A stretch of DNA of 19,098 nucleotides from Gryganskiella cystojenkinii (lineage: Eukaryota; Mortierellomycota; Mortierellomycetes; Mortierellales; Mortierellaceae): assembly GCA_015852425.1 (NCBI GenBank), contig JAAAIG010000755.1:1-19098 (forward strand), given 5' to 3'. The position numbers and the translations under genes were made by a program. Within the stretch, counting starts at the first letter, position 1. The number at the start of each line of letters is the position of its first letter. The notes beneath the pieces are model-generated. The model was not told the origin of the DNA. It worked only from the letters and a program-made list of their open reading frames with translations, and made no database searches. This document shows, one piece after another, positions 8,655-18,579 of this stretch.

Positions 8655-9722
8655 TCATTGCGCGTAAGAAGCAACAGGTGAAAGTGACTCGGGCGGGGTG
8701 CCATAACCGCCAGGGGGCAACACAGGCGATACGGCCACAGAGGCGCCAGGGGATGGGTAAGGTACGATTGGCTGGCCTCCTGGTTGAGGAGACGAAGTCA
8801 CCATCGTTCCCGGGATCTGTGGTTGTGGTTGTGGTTGAGGTTGAGCTCGAGGTTGAGCTTGCTGTTGGTATTGTTGATGTTGGAGATACACGTGTTGCTC
8901 TTGTTGTTGCTGCTGCATTTGATGTTGAAGCCGGTGATGTTCGTACAAATGCGACTGGGTCGATCCGAAGGCGACTTGGGGATGAAGTTGTGTCATGACT
9001 GGTTGCTGTGGTCCGTTCGGATAAATGTATCCAGGCTGTTGTTGAAGATAATATCCGGCTTGGAACTGTTGCATCATTGGTTGTTGTGGCTGTGGCGCGT
9101 ACGCGCAGTGAGGTGCGATATGTTGTGAATGATACACTGGTTGTCCTAGAGCCGCAGCAGGAAGAGGGACGTGATTATCCACGCTAAGTCGGCTATTTGA
9201 CAACTGTGATGAGGAGGAGGAGAAGGAACGTTCAAGCCTGACGTTCAGTCCTATTTCGATCATCATGAGCACACCCTGTACAAAACTCATGTAGATGGCA
9301 AGATTCCTAGCGGGACAGACGTCTTTCGGTCCACACCAGAGAAGTAGATACGATTGCTCCTGGAGCATCCTTGATCCGCCATAGATTGCAAAGAAAGCCA
9401 AGAGGAGGACCCAAAAGACACGAAGAAAGGTTATCCACGTCTGGTTTTGTTGATGGCTCTTGATCTTTCCAGGGTCTATTTGGCTGGTCCTTTGGAACGT
9501 AGTGAGAAATGAGGGAAGAAGGTAGGTAAGATAGGTGATCAGGCCAAGAGGTCCGGTGACGATGTAGGCGGCTATGAACCAAAAGTGTGCGAGGTAAGTG
9601 AGAAGTTGGGTGGTGTCGAATTGGTCGCTGAATGAGGTGAGGTAGACAGACAGGCAGACGAGGTTAACGAAGAGGACGATGGTGATCAGGACCCTTAGGT
9701 AGAAAAGATGTTTTGCTGACAT
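8655..9722 (-). CDS. Four-helix (MARVEL-like) membrane protein with Gln/Pro-rich tail
   Basis: A single exon encodes 355 aa from ATG at 9722-9720 to TGA ending at 8655. The frame is open further back, but that part is low-complexity Ser/Leu, and the ATG at 9722 sits at the edge of the first helix and of the similarity to the decayed copy. Four membrane helices are visible at about residues 7-30, 42-70, 98-119 and 140-162, with short loops and a cysteine pair (about 130 and 136) between helices 3 and 4. This resembles MARVEL-type proteins of fungal plasma membranes, but no diagnostic motif is seen. The tail (about 165-355) is a Pro/Gln/Tyr-rich region with APQPQQPMMQQF, a Gln/His run and a QPQPQP run, then a Pro/Ser-rich end. 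It is probably cytosolic and disordered. Role unknown. The tail's repeated CAA/CAG codons make length variation likely. Confidence 0.78.
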   Translation of the reverse strand: MSAKHLFYLRVLITIVLFVNLVCLSVYLTSFSDQFDTTQLLTYLAHFWFIAAYIVTGPLGLITYLTYLLPSFLTTFQRTSQIDPGKIKSHQQNQTWITFLRVFWVLLLAFFAIYGGSRMLQEQSYLLLWCGPKDVCPARNLAIYMSFVQGVLMMIEIGLNVRLERSFSSSSSQLSNSRLSVDNHVPLPAAALGQPVYHSQHIAPHCAYAPQPQQPMMQQFQAGYYLQQQPGYIYPNGPQQPVMTQLHPQVAFGSTQSHLYEHHRLQHQMQQQQQEQHVYLQHQQYQQQAQPRAQPQPQPQPQIPGTMVTSSPQPGGQPIVPYPSPGASVAVSPVLPPGGYGTPPESLSPVASYAQ

Positions 9723-10382
9723 TATGCACGAATGGCCTGAGGAAGCTGGTCCCATTAACTGGGTGACAGTTAAAAGATGTTCCCTTGAGATCTGTCTTTG
9801 AGATGAGGATGAAGAGGGCAGACACAATAGCAAAGAGGGAAATGGAAGAAAAGGCAAGGAAGAGGAGCAATGACAGAGAATGTTACAAAAAGCGAGAGAT
9901 GACAAAGACGGTCCTTGTGTCTTTGTCTTTTTTTCTAGGGCTGCGGAGGAAGGAAGACCAAGAAGAGTCGATCGCCCCTTGTGCAAACCCAGGGACAAGG
10001 ACGGAGAGTTTATTTTGGGCGATGCAAGAACGGCGTCTTTTATCCTCTCGGCCGTCCAGGGCTGTGTGGCTGTGGGAATGAGTGATGATTTACTGCCAGA
10101 GTCCCTGGGACACTACACAGAAGCACTCATGCTGTTTTCAAGCAAGGATTGACGAGTTGATTCTATGAACCCCTAGATCCGTTCCCTCCCTAAACAGAAA
10201 ACAGCCAGCTCGGCCCATTGTGTCCCACCCAGTTGTTTCCAAGGAAAGAAGCCACACGATTTTTGAATTGCTGCAGGGGTTGGCTGATGGTCACAAACAT
10301 CGACAACTTTCCAACGTTCTCGTCTTCTTCCCTGTTCTTCATTTTAAAAAAATTCACACGCTCTACCACTTTTAACAAAAAA
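9723..10382. other. Divergent promoter region between membrane protein gene and esterase gene
   Basis: The genes on either side point away from each other, so both promoters should lie here. On the minus strand, the part just upstream of 9722 is C/T-rich (about 9780-9870). On the plus strand, C/T-rich sequence (about 10310-10345) and CACGCTCTACCACTTTTAAC precede the esterase ATG. No RNA gene or coding exon is supported; open frames such as 9785-10081 lack any recognisable domain. Confidence 0.5.
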
Positions 10383-13135
10383 ATGCCGATCAAGATACTC
10401 TCCTCCTTTGCGTTCTCAATCATAATATTCTTTGTTGCCGCTTTGGTAGCTGCAACCGACGCCAGGTCGAATCACCTTCATTTCCATCTACAAGATCTGC
10501 ACGCTCTCAATCCCCTCGTTGTTTGTTCCTCAGAGGTCCCTTCCGCTGACATCCTCGGAGGAGCCCATATCTTATTAGAAAATGATGTTGACAGCGAGAC
10601 CATAAAGGACCCTGTTGTGTTTCTTTTGTCCAGACCGATGTCCTTTCATGATGGCATGGATACTTGTTCTTCTCTCGGCGAAGGTAGGTCCTTCTTGAAA
10701 CCTCAATTACACTTGTTTAACGAGCTGCTGAGACTATTTTTTTTCATTTTCGTATATAATACATCTTTGCGTAGAGGGTTATGCGGCCTCCTCTCTGGAA
10801 CGGAATCAAGCCATGGCCACTCTCCTAAGCAAGACGGAGATTGCAAGACAAGAGCTAGAACCCTCGCATTGGTTTTGGGTATCGAATGACAACGATGCCG
10901 GGTCGGATTCATTCCCGTCATGTCATGCCATGGATCGCCACGGATCTCTGAGCAGGACAACGTCGTGTAATACCCTTCTCCCGACTCTTTGTACCAACTC
11001 TGTTCCGAGATTAACCATCACCGCGACCAACCCTGGTGATCGATCCAAGCGTGTGCGCGTCTACTCCTCCTCGGGGCGAGAGATCTACGAGGGGTTTCGG
11101 GACCAGCTGACCTTTCGATTCTATGGTCTTCGGTACGCGAAGCCACCTGTCGGTCCTCTCCGATTCCAAGCTCCTCGCCGTATTACTCCTCATCACCAGC
11201 AACCGCCTCAACAGCAACAGCAGCAGCATTGTGAACGAATCTTAGGCACGAAGACAATTGTGGATGCAACCAAGTTTGGAAATGCCTGTATCCAACTCCC
11301 CTTTGCGGGCATTCCAGCTTCGAAACTCTTTTTGGGAGCAGAGGAATCCGAAGATTGCCTCTTCTTGAACGTTTTCACACCGACCTTGAAAGCCAAGAAC
11401 CATCGAGGTATTCCTGTGATGGTAAATTTTGCAGTGTTCCTGGCTTTTGTTAAAAAAAATGATATCACTGTTCGTGTTTTTTTTTGCTCACTACAACATG
11501 CGAAACTTTTCCAAAACAGGTCTACGTCCATGGAGGATCTTACACCTCATGGGCTGCGTCTTCTCCACTTTACGAGGCAGGAAATTTGGTCTCTCGAGGA
11601 GAAGTCGTTGTCGTCACAGTCAGTAAGTGCTGCTTTTGTGTCGATTTGCCCTCAATGACCCTTTGAAGCAACCGTATATTATTCCTTTCTGACCACTTCT
11701 CGATTCTACTCTATAATGGATCTCTCCGACTGACCCGCAGACTACCGACTCGGTATCTTTGGCGTGTTTCAAAACTCGGACAAAATTCTGCGGTCCGAGG
11801 CCCCAGGAAATTTGGCTCTTCGAGACCAGATCGCTGCTCTGCACTGGGTTAAGGAGAACATTGCGGATTTCGGAGGCGATCCAACCCGGGTCACCATCTT
11901 TGGGGAGAGTGCAGGAGGCTATTCGATGCGTTCCCTCATCTCTGCACCTGCATCCTTCGGACTCTACCAAAATGTTATCATTCAATCGGATTTCATGGGG
12001 ATGTAAGTCCCTTTAGTGTTTCTTCTTCCTTTCTTTCGATGGGCTATGCTCTTCATGTCCGTGATTGCTGCTATTATGATCTATTTTAAGCTCTTTACAA
12101 CCTTTCTACATACTTTTGTTGTTTAGGCCTTTTATGGATAAAGACTTTGCCGACGATCTCGCTACGCGATTCCTGACCAACCTCGGCTGTAACCCAGATG
12201 ACATTGCCTGCGCGCGATCTAAGAACACGAGTGAATTGGTCACCGCCGAGACGTTGGCTATAGCTTCCATGCAAAAATCCCCTCAATACAGCTATGCGAT
12301 CGCCGAGGTGTTTATTCGCCCCGTTGTCGATGGTGATCTGATCCAGGCCGATCTAGATGAACTCATCCGTCGAGGCAAGCACAACTCGCGTGTCAACCTG
12401 ATGATCGGCTCGACCATGGACGAATACGGCGCAGGCGTTGGAATCCTGATGCCAACGCCTGTTCCTGTCAGTGATGCTGGTGCAGCGATCGCGAGGTTCA
12501 GTCGTGAAAAGGATCGGATAGACAGGTTGCTGTCCTCACCCTATTATCAGTTCGACCCCTCCATAGACAATGACACAGTCCGGAATCAGTTCACGTTGGC
12601 AGAAACAGACTTTTATGCGACCTGTCCAATCCAATCGATCGGTCATCGACTCGCGGAATACAATCGTGTCTTTATCTTCAAGATTGGTAACGGTGGCGTT
12701 CAGTTTGCGGCCGGGACAGGGGATGCGTTGACACCGTTCTGTGAGCAAAAAGTGTGTCACGGAGAGGATATCCTTCCGAGTTTCGGGTCTTTGGATGCAG
12801 TCACAGGGATCCAGCAGACTGGAATATATGCGAGGTTTTCGAGACTTGTGATTGACAGGTTCTCGACGTTTTCAAAGACTGGGGATCCGAATCCGAGTGC
12901 GAGAAAGGAAAATGGATCATCGCCATCATCACCATTATCATTTGCGTCTGGAAATCCGGATGTGACCTCGGTGCACTGGCAACCGATCGGGGCGAAGGAT
13001 GCGTCCGTCGTGGTGCTGGCTGTGCCGAAGAGCGAGGTGCTGGTGAACAAGGATAGAGAACGGTGCTTATGGATCGAGAAGAACCTTCAATTTGAATACC
13101 AGATCTACGGTTCAAGTAGTCGGTCAAAGATATGA
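10383..13135 (+). CDS. Secreted type B carboxylesterase with lectin-like N-terminal region (5 exons)
   Basis: Predicted exons are 10383-10683, 10775-11421, 11520-11622, 11741-12002 and 12127-13135, giving 773 aa with all phases agreeing. Residues 1-27 are a signal peptide (FSIIIFFVAALVAATDA). Residues about 30-200 are not esterase; FHDGMDTCSSLGE, WFWVSND and the closing SCNTLLPTLCTNSVP recall a C-type-lectin-like fold, including its terminal cysteine pattern. The alpha/beta-hydrolase domain begins near YGLRYAKPPVGPLRFQAP. It has EDCLFLNVFTP, an oxyanion loop VYVHGGSY, the nucleophile elbow GESAGGY (Ser407), the acid in GSTMDEYG (Glu537) and the histidine in CHGEDILPSFG (His649), so the catalytic triad is complete. 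The enzyme should hydrolyse carboxylic esters outside the cell or in the secretory path; substrate unknown. A short polyGln (about residues 243-249) interrupts the early domain. It is longer than typical type B esterases (about 550 aa) because of the N-terminal region. Confidence 0.87.
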
Positions 13136-13381
13136 TGAAAGAAAGAATAGGTCCCTGTGTGAAAATGCAAGCTTCAAAGGTGCCGGCGTAGAATCACTAT
13201 AGGGTCCTTTTCTTTTTTTATTTGTAAAATCTGCTGTGTCACGAACTCTTTGTCAGTCTGGGGAGGCTGCAATGCTCTTTGGAAAAGGCGAGGGGAATCA
13301 TGTGCGTGTGTAATCCCCTTGACAAATGCTATCACGCTTTTCTCCTTGATTCTGTTTGTTCCCTTTTTTCTTTCTTTTTAA

Positions 13382-14611
13382 TGTCTTGCTCAAAAGAAAA
13401 AGTTGCCGATATCCGATGGTGCTTAGTTGAAAGTTCATGATCGGGGTATCTTAGGTACGACGGGTCCCTGTACACTACCAATTACGATCGTGCTCATGAA
13501 CAGTTTTTTACTCTGTCCAGCGTCTTTATATTGAGAAATCGAAGCACACGGTAAGATCGACAGAAAATGAAAAACAGAGAAAAGAAAGAGCTAAGGGCAG
13601 TCGTAGTGAGCCTGAAGCACAAAACACGACATTGAAGGATTAACTCAAGAGCATGAAAAATGAACATATGATATTCCAGACGGCCGTGTCTGTCGTGCCT
13701 CTGTTTTTTTTTATGCCCCCGATCCTGTCGGCCGAAGGGAAATGAGTTTGGGTTCGCCCACGCTCACGCTCACCATGCACCATTATTTTCTTCTTTTTTT
13801 TTCTTGCGCTATTTTTTGTCCCTTGTTCCACACACAGAAATGATACTCAACTGGATCGAAATTTTTTAGAGAGAGAGCGACAGTTTTCACATTGCGGAAT
13901 GCGATTCAGACGTTTCGACCCAATCCGGTCATGTGGCAAGAGTTCAAGACTGATCTCGGACAGTCCGTGGGCCAGCTCATGGAACTCATACCACTCGAGG
14001 CGATCTTCAAGGTGATGTTGGAGGAAGTTTGTATGATACTTGGTGTCCTCATAGGCGACTCCTGTCATAAGGTGCTCTCGAATGCGGGCCGTGGTGCTCT
14101 GAATGCGATGATGGAAACGGTCACCTTGACCAATGATCTGTACGAGATGAGGGACGATGTCTCGCCCAAGCAGATCGAAAAGTTATTCAAGGAATACTTT
14201 GATGAGCGTCACCCACATGCGAGAGAGGAGCTCGCTGGTGGTTCTCGTATGGTCAAAGTCTTCGCGGGTCAGGTACAGAAATCTCTTAAGATGTCGAAAA
14301 GAACATTTATCCGGGCAAATCAGAGGGAAAGGAATAAAAGTAAACGAACTCGAGCTCAATCACTCGCTCCTCTTCTGTCTTTTTCGTTTGCTTGACGAAA
14401 GATCTGGATGGAAAAGTTGATAAGAAAGGTGGTCCTGGGCTATATACCCAAATGGACGGCGCAAAAAAACACAGAGAACTCACTCAAGTATTGTCGGCAA
14501 TTGTCGTTTCTGCCTCAGATCCCTGCCCGTGGAAATATTCTACCACTCCCGTCCAAGATCTCCAAGCGATATGATGCCGAGCAGCAGAAGGGAGGCACCA
14601 CAGCCATCTGA
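13382..14611 (+). pseudogene. 5'-truncated decayed copy of FAD-dependent monooxygenase
   Basis: This matches the intact monooxygenase downstream from the last third of its exon 2 to its end. Recognisable parts: exon 2 tail to about 13550 (GILGTTGP, then the donor GTAAGA), a weak exon 3 trace near 13668-13700, exon 4 from about 13838 to 14272 (TFRPNPVMWQEFKTDL, GDSCHKVLSNAGRGALNAMME, DERHPHAREEL) and exon 5 at 14402-14611 (WMEKLIRKVVLGYIPKW to TGA). Damage: the first part, including the FAD-binding GxGxxG region, is absent; a CAA in the intact gene is TAG here (13424-13426); frameshifts occur at the start of exon 4; and five codons are missing before the GD motif, where the intact copy has the ETWYHGR segment. 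The 3' part stays open and could still be transcribed. Intron 4 here has a GT donor (14273), unlike the intact copy. Confidence 0.85.
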
Positions 14612-14892
14612 GAAATGCACAAAAGGGGAAAACAAACAACAACAAAAAAAAAAAAAAAAGTGCTCTCAGTCTCAGGATAGAGAAAGGAAAAGGAGGGATC
14701 AGCAAACGGCGTTTGTGCGGCATGGTTTGAAAGCAACAAACTTAAACTGATTTCGCATGGCGAAAATCACTCCTCCCATCACAGAAATTGTCCAATTTCC
14801 TTCCTTGCTTTCTATTCCGCCCTCTCTCTCTTTCTCTCCTAATCCCCCCCTTCCTTTCAAACACATCCCACTGAACGCCACTCTATCAATCA
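14612..14892 (+). promoter_or_regulatory. Promoter and leader of the FAD monooxygenase gene
   Basis: After a poly-A run of 16 or more bases at about 14644-14660, the plus strand becomes strongly C/T-rich (about 14785-14865, with CTCTCTCTCTTTCTC and a run of C) and then CACTCTATCAATCA before the ATG at 14893. This is a typical fungal leader. No TATA box or regulatory motif is clear. Confidence 0.5.
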
Positions 14893-16838
14893 ATGTCGAC
14901 ACCGTCCTTGTCTTCTTCCACCGCAACCAAACCCACGGTCCTAATCATCGGTGCCGGCCTCGGTGGCTTGACCCTCGCGATCCTGTTAGAACGTGCCGGA
15001 ATCGACTATCATATCTATGAACGTCACCACGAATTCAGGGCCTTGGGTAGTGCGACATATCTCCTCCCAAACGTCCAGCCATTGTTTGAACAATTGGGTC
15101 TCTTGGAGAAGCTCAAGTCTATCTGCAAGGAAGCCGTGGATCTGGATATCTTTGATGCCCATGGTGGACTTATTGGCCATATGGACGTCAGTCATAATAA
15201 AGAGATGTAAGTCCAGTCACGGATACATGCTGCTGTTTGAAGCAAATCTATAGAGAGGGATGCTTCGACAGGATGCTGAGGTAAGGAACATTGAAAAACT
15301 CACAAAGCTGATTCTTTCTTTTTTCCTTTTTTTTCTTTCATTCTCTCTTGTCTTTTCTCGTTTTGTTTAGGACTTCATACCATGGATTAATCATGTACCG
15401 AAAGGACCTCCATGCATTCTTGTTGAACGAGGTCCCCCGAGAGAAGATCACTTTGGGTCGAAAAGTTCTCTCGATCCACGAGAACGACGAGGATGAGGGA
15501 GTGATTATCAAGTGTTCGAACGGTCGGAGTTATCGTGGTGACATCCTCGTTGGGTGTGACGGTGCTTACAGTGCCGTGCGACAAAGTCTCTATAAGACAT
15601 TGGCCCAGGCGGGCAAGCTACCAAAGTCCGATGGAGCTCAACTAAAAGTTCATCACAGGAGTATCTTGGGAACAACGGGACCATTGGATACAACGAAATA
15701 CGGTCGAGTCCATGAACAATTTGGTCGGTCCGGAGTTTTCATTGGCGAGAATTCCAAGCACACAGTAAGAGCTAAAAAAAAACGAAAGAAGTACAGAAAA
15801 GAGACAGCGACAGCGAGGCGGAAGGACTAACAGGAAAATATCCCTTTTTGCTCTTTCCTCGCTGAAATCTTATTTATACTTAGTGGCGGTACTTTTGCAT
15901 TCGAGGCGGGAGGGTCTGTTGGAGGTAAGGCTATTTGTTGCTCTTGAGAAGAACATACAAAGAGAGTGTCGACTACCCCTTCTTATTCTTTCTTTGTTTT
16001 TTCAATCTCTGTTTTATTCGCTAGAATCGACACCCAACTCGAGTCCAAGGTGTTTGAAGAGAGCGAGAGTTTCCGTCTATCGGAATGGGATTCAGAGACG
16101 TTCCGCCCAGATCCAGAGTTGTGGAGTGAGTTCAAGACGGATCTCGAGGGTTTGTCAATGAGGGACCTCATAGAACTGACACCACCGGAGGCGATCTCCA
16201 AGGTGATGCTGGAGGAAAAGCTGTTTGAGACATGGTACCATGGTCGCACGGTCCTGATGGGCGATGCCTGTCATAAAATGTTGCCGAACGCCGGACGTGG
16301 CGCCATGAACGCTCTGCTCGATGCCGTGGTTTTGACGAATGCTCTTTATGAGATGGGGGATGATGTCTCATCCAAGAGCGTTCTTAAGGCTTTTAAGGAG
16401 TACGATGATGAACGTCATCCGCATGCGAAACAAGAGCTAGCCCTCAGTGCCCAGATGGCTAAAGTACTTGCGGGACAGGCAAGAAAAAAAACGATTACTG
16501 GAGCATTTTTTGTTTGCTGTGGAAAAAAGAAAAAAAACAAGAGCACTGACTGCTTGACGAAATTCCTTTCTTTCTCTCTCCCTCTCTCCCACTGTTTCCT
16601 TACTCTCTCTCAACGTGATTGGCAACAATAGACCTGGATGGAAGAGATGACGAGGAAGTTAATCCTTGGATATATGCCCAAGTGGGTCACCCGCAAGAAC
16701 ACTGAAAATGGATTCAAATACAGGCCGCAGCTTTCGTTCTTGCCACAGGTCCCCGCCCGTGGAACCGTTATTCCTGAGCCCACAAAAGTCTCCAAGAGGT
16801 ATTTGGCCGAGAAGAATGGGGCTGCCAGTGCAATTTAG
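14893..16838 (+). CDS. FAD-dependent monooxygenase, salicylate-hydroxylase-like (5 exons)
   Basis: Predicted exons are 14893-15206, 15371-15764, 15884-15924, 16025-16478 and 16632-16838, giving 469 aa. The Rossmann motif VLIIGAGLGGLTLA (Gly20, 22, 25) is followed by YHIYERH, whose Glu would bind the FAD ribose. The DG motif is GDILVGCDGAYSAVR (Asp168) and the GD motif is VLMGDACHKMLPNAGRGAMNA (Asp330), together diagnostic of class A flavoprotein monooxygenases that use NAD(P)H and O2 to hydroxylate or epoxidise small substrates. Which substrate is unknown. No signal peptide is seen; a C-terminal helix is only moderately hydrophobic. Exon 3 is just 41 nt (FCIRGGRVCW), a conserved core strand, which supports it. 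Intron 4 begins GCAAGA after CAG and ends in ATAG; the decayed copy has a GT donor at the same place, so I call a GC-AG intron. Reading through it instead gives a Lys-rich tail and an early stop. Confidence 0.87.
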
Positions 16839-16860
16839 GAGAGGACAATGATTCAAAACA

Positions 16861-16866
16861 AATAAA
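16861..16866 (+). terminator. Likely poly(A) signal of the monooxygenase gene
   Basis: AATAAA occurs 22 bases after the TAG of the monooxygenase gene, within an A-rich stretch. The distance is short but fits fungal 3' ends. Confidence 0.45.
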
Positions 16867-16997
16867 ACAACACTAGTCTGGACGTCGTTCTGCTGAATCG
16901 TGCACTACTTTGACCCTTCTAGGGTTCTTTTCAGTCAAATCTTCGAACGAACTATCTCTTTCCAGTGTTTTTTTGCGATCGCTGTTCGTTACCAACC

Positions 16998-18579
16998 ATG
17001 TTTCTATAGCGCTATCGATTTTGTTTTATTCATTCACAAATAGCGTCGACAATCCTCCTCCTAAGCGGGGTCTCGATAAACCTGTTGCCTTCTCCTATAT
17101 CAACAGTCACGCAACCTTGTCTGCTTCTGCGCTGTGCGCTTCCAATACCTCGTATGGAGCGCCTTTCTATTCCGGCGCCGAGGACAAGTACTGCGATATG
17201 ACTACCAAGACCCTCTACAAACCGTGCTCGAAGAGTCTCTCGTCTACGTGCTTCGTATTTGTCAATGGCACCCTCGGTGTGGTCCCACCTACATTGTCTT
17301 GGATGAGTAGCGACCTTGCTGTCCGTAACGTAAGTACCTCTTCTTCTGGACCAAACTCATGTTTCGTCATATACAGGAATCATTCGTACTCATTTTGCAT
17401 TCACTTATTTGTTAAAAAAATAGACAGCCTGGTTGCCATTAGTGTCATTCGGGAACATCACCGCCTTCAGCAAGATCAAAAAGCGTCGACTAAACAAACG
17501 ATCATGTCCATCATCCCTATCATCTGTTTCGAGTACCAGCTCAATCGATCACTGCCGGCGAGGCTTTGATGTCACCCAATGGTCGCTATATGTTCCTCTT
17601 GCAGACAAACCAGGTGGTCTATGATACTGTCGCAACCCCGATGGGTGTAGTGTGGGCATCTGGCAGCTATGTTGCAGGCAACAACGAGGGGTACACCGTG
17701 TATATTGGTAGCGACGGCAATGTCTGTATCGTCAGTTCGCCCTATTCACATGTGTGGTGCATCTTTAGCGTCACTCATCCTACCGATCTCTACACGTTGA
17801 CTATGCAGGATAGCAGAGTTCTTCCCTTGATCGGACAAACCACTGACACTATTTGGTCTACCAAAGCAAGCGGTGGTACTACCTCTCCTCCCCCATATGC
17901 GCTGGCGTGCAATCCCGGTTAATCTGGTCTCAAGAACGGAAATGGCCCTATGAGCGCATGCTGCACTAGTGAATCCGATTGCTGTCCTGAAGGTGTCTGT
18001 ACCGATTCTAGTGGTAGTACATCTGGTTGCGGTGCTGGTGCTACTACTGGTGGTGGCAGTGGCGGCGGTGGCGGCTGTGGTACTAGCAGTATTGTGACTG
18101 GCAAATTACTTTCAGCCTTCACTTCACTTGTAAACGGCAACTGCAGGTTGACCTGGAACAGTTCCGGCAACATGATGATTATGGGTGGATCTGATGGCGC
18201 TACCGAGGAATGGACCGAGAAATGGACCAACAATTTTAGTACATATGCTGTCGATGTTGATACCATGACTTTGCAGAATGATGGCAATCTGTGTCTCTCT
18301 CATCAGGGCACCAATATGTGGTGCGTTATGAGTATCGCTCATCCTACTGGTACATACACAGCTAAATTGAGTAGTTCTTGTGTCCTGTCTATCGTGATGG
18401 CGTCTGGGTCTACAATCTGGGCGTCATCTGGAATTGGTAGTGGTGGCGGTAATAGTGGCGGATCATGCACACCTGGATACTCAGGTGCTAAGACTGGCAA
18501 CGGTCCTAATGGTGCCTGCTGTGTTACCGAGGCTGATTGCAACTCAGAGTGCACTAATGGTGTCTGCAATGGAAATTGA
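16998..18579 (+). pseudogene. Bulb-type lectin gene with start, frameshift and stop defects
   Basis: Two bulb-lectin-like repeats are encoded: about 17540-17880 (ITAGEALMSPNGRYMFLLQ, GSDGNVCIV, DTIWSTKASG) and about 18090-18440 (NSSGNMMIMGG, LQNDGNLCLSHQG, STIWASSG). Each is followed by a Cys-rich module, CNPG-stop-SGLKNGNGP and CTPGYSGAKTGNGP, ending ACC...C...C. The codon at 17920-17922 is TAA exactly where the second module has Tyr, with the frame open on both sides. Upstream, an exon ends at 17329 with a GTAAGT donor, and its partner begins at 17424. The repeat frame has a TAA at 17491, so the frame must shift between there and about 17540. The leader-like stretch VSIALSILFYSF lacks an in-frame ATG; the ATG at 16998 is one base out of frame. 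The N-terminal domain (SATLSASALC, FYSGAEDKYCDM) is not recognised. Bulb lectins bind mannose; repeat sites here are degenerate. A Gly-rich linker joins the repeats. Confidence 0.72.

Noticed and set aside
9723..9998. Upstream extension of the intact membrane protein frame
   Set aside because: Low-complexity Ser/Leu/Pro sequence with no similarity to the decayed copy, which aligns only from the ATG at 9722 onward.
17919..18287. Minus-strand Pro-rich frame opposite the lectin linker
   Set aside because: The proline run is the complement of the Gly-rich GGT/GGC linker in the lectin.
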